6,676 bases of DNA from an uncultured Clostridia bacterium (GTDB taxonomy: Bacteria; Bacillota; Clostridia; RGIG6154). The position numbers and the translations under genes are program-made. Location of the stretch: assembly GCA_934457515.1 (NCBI GenBank), contig CAKSHV010000085.1:1-6676 (forward strand), given 5' to 3'. Positions within the stretch are counted from its first letter, which is position 1. Each line of letters begins with the position of its first letter. The notes beneath the pieces were generated by a model. That model did not search any database and was not told the DNA's origin. It saw nothing but the letters and a program-made list of their open reading frames with translations. Positions 6,529-6,676 of this stretch are shown here, in pieces.

Positions 6529-6676
6529 ATGCGTCCGGCATTTTTATTTACAGATTCCATGGTGTTTCAGCGAAACAAGGAAATTCGGGTTTGGGGAGAG
6601 TGTGAAACGGGAGCGGAAGTTGTTGGACATTTCCGCGGAGCAACCGTTAAAGCGGTTGCGAAGAATAACCGTTTTA
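6529..6676 (+). CDS. Sialate O-acetylesterase-like protein, N-terminal part (3' end beyond window)
   Basis: The first 49 codons are visible. The residues LFTDSMVFQRNKEIRVWG, followed by a Gly-rich beta-strand pattern (TGAEVVGHFRGATVKAVA), match the start of the sialate O-acetylesterase/SGNH hydrolase group, typically LFSDGMVLQR...PVWG. This N-terminal beta-sandwich precedes the catalytic SGNH domain, which is not in view, so the active site cannot be checked. Family members remove O-acetyl groups from sialic acids or plant polysaccharides such as xylan. There is no signal peptide: the domain motif starts within a few residues of the ATG, suggesting a cytoplasmic form. AAGGGAG (6514-6520) lies 8 nt before the ATG and overlaps the end of sigF, and only 3 nt separate the two genes. 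Read-through from the spoIIA transcript is therefore very likely. Confidence 0.8.
   Translation, partial: MRPAFLFTDSMVFQRNKEIRVWGECETGAEVVGHFRGATVKAVAKNNRF

Overview
The window suggests an endospore-forming Bacillota (Firmicutes), most likely a Clostridia-class bacterium. The strongest evidence is an intact spoIIAA-spoIIAB-sigF (spoIIAC) locus. The SpoIIAA phosphorylation motif, the SpoIIAB Bergerat ATP-binding motifs and the SigF region 4 helix-turn-helix are all readable. Strong AGGAGG-type ribosome binding sites and A/T-flanked intrinsic terminators fit the same group. The carbohydrate-active genes nearby would suit a gut or polysaccharide-degrading lifestyle, but that is inference. All genes are on the + strand.

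Layout. (1) Positions 2-484 hold the 3' part of a CDP-alcohol phosphatidyltransferase, a membrane phospholipid-synthesis enzyme. It overlaps by 8 nt the full valyl-tRNA synthetase gene valS (477-3107), and a strong intrinsic terminator (3112-3142) follows. (2) A good sigma-A-type promoter (3140-3168) abuts that terminator. It drives an apparent two-gene unit: a divergent cytidine-deaminase-fold protein, best started at TTG 3191, and a cytoplasmic (alpha/alpha)6-barrel glycoside hydrolase of the GH63/mannosylglycerate-hydrolase-like type (3607-4854). (3) Positions 4855-5024 are non-coding and hold three consecutive terminator-like hairpins. They separate this unit from the sporulation genes. 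(4) The spoIIA operon follows: spoIIAA (5025-5369), spoIIAB (5426-5851) and sigF (5848-6525). Three nucleotides after sigF begins a fourth gene, cut by the window edge (6529-6676), encoding the N-terminus of a sialate O-acetylesterase-like protein.

How the genes work together. SpoIIAB is the anti-sigma factor and kinase, SpoIIAA is the anti-anti-sigma factor it phosphorylates, and SigF is the first forespore sigma factor. The three form the partner-switching module that starts compartment-specific transcription in sporulation. The glycan esterase directly behind sigF has no known part in this switch, and its link to sporulation is inferred from spacing only. The deaminase/hydrolase pair looks like an independent metabolic unit of unknown substrate.

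I saw no clearly new system, tRNA, rRNA, CRISPR array or mobile element. The points most worth a second look are the esterase linked to sigF, the N-terminally short SigF, the atypical deaminase and its mis-startable 5' end, and the triple terminator block.
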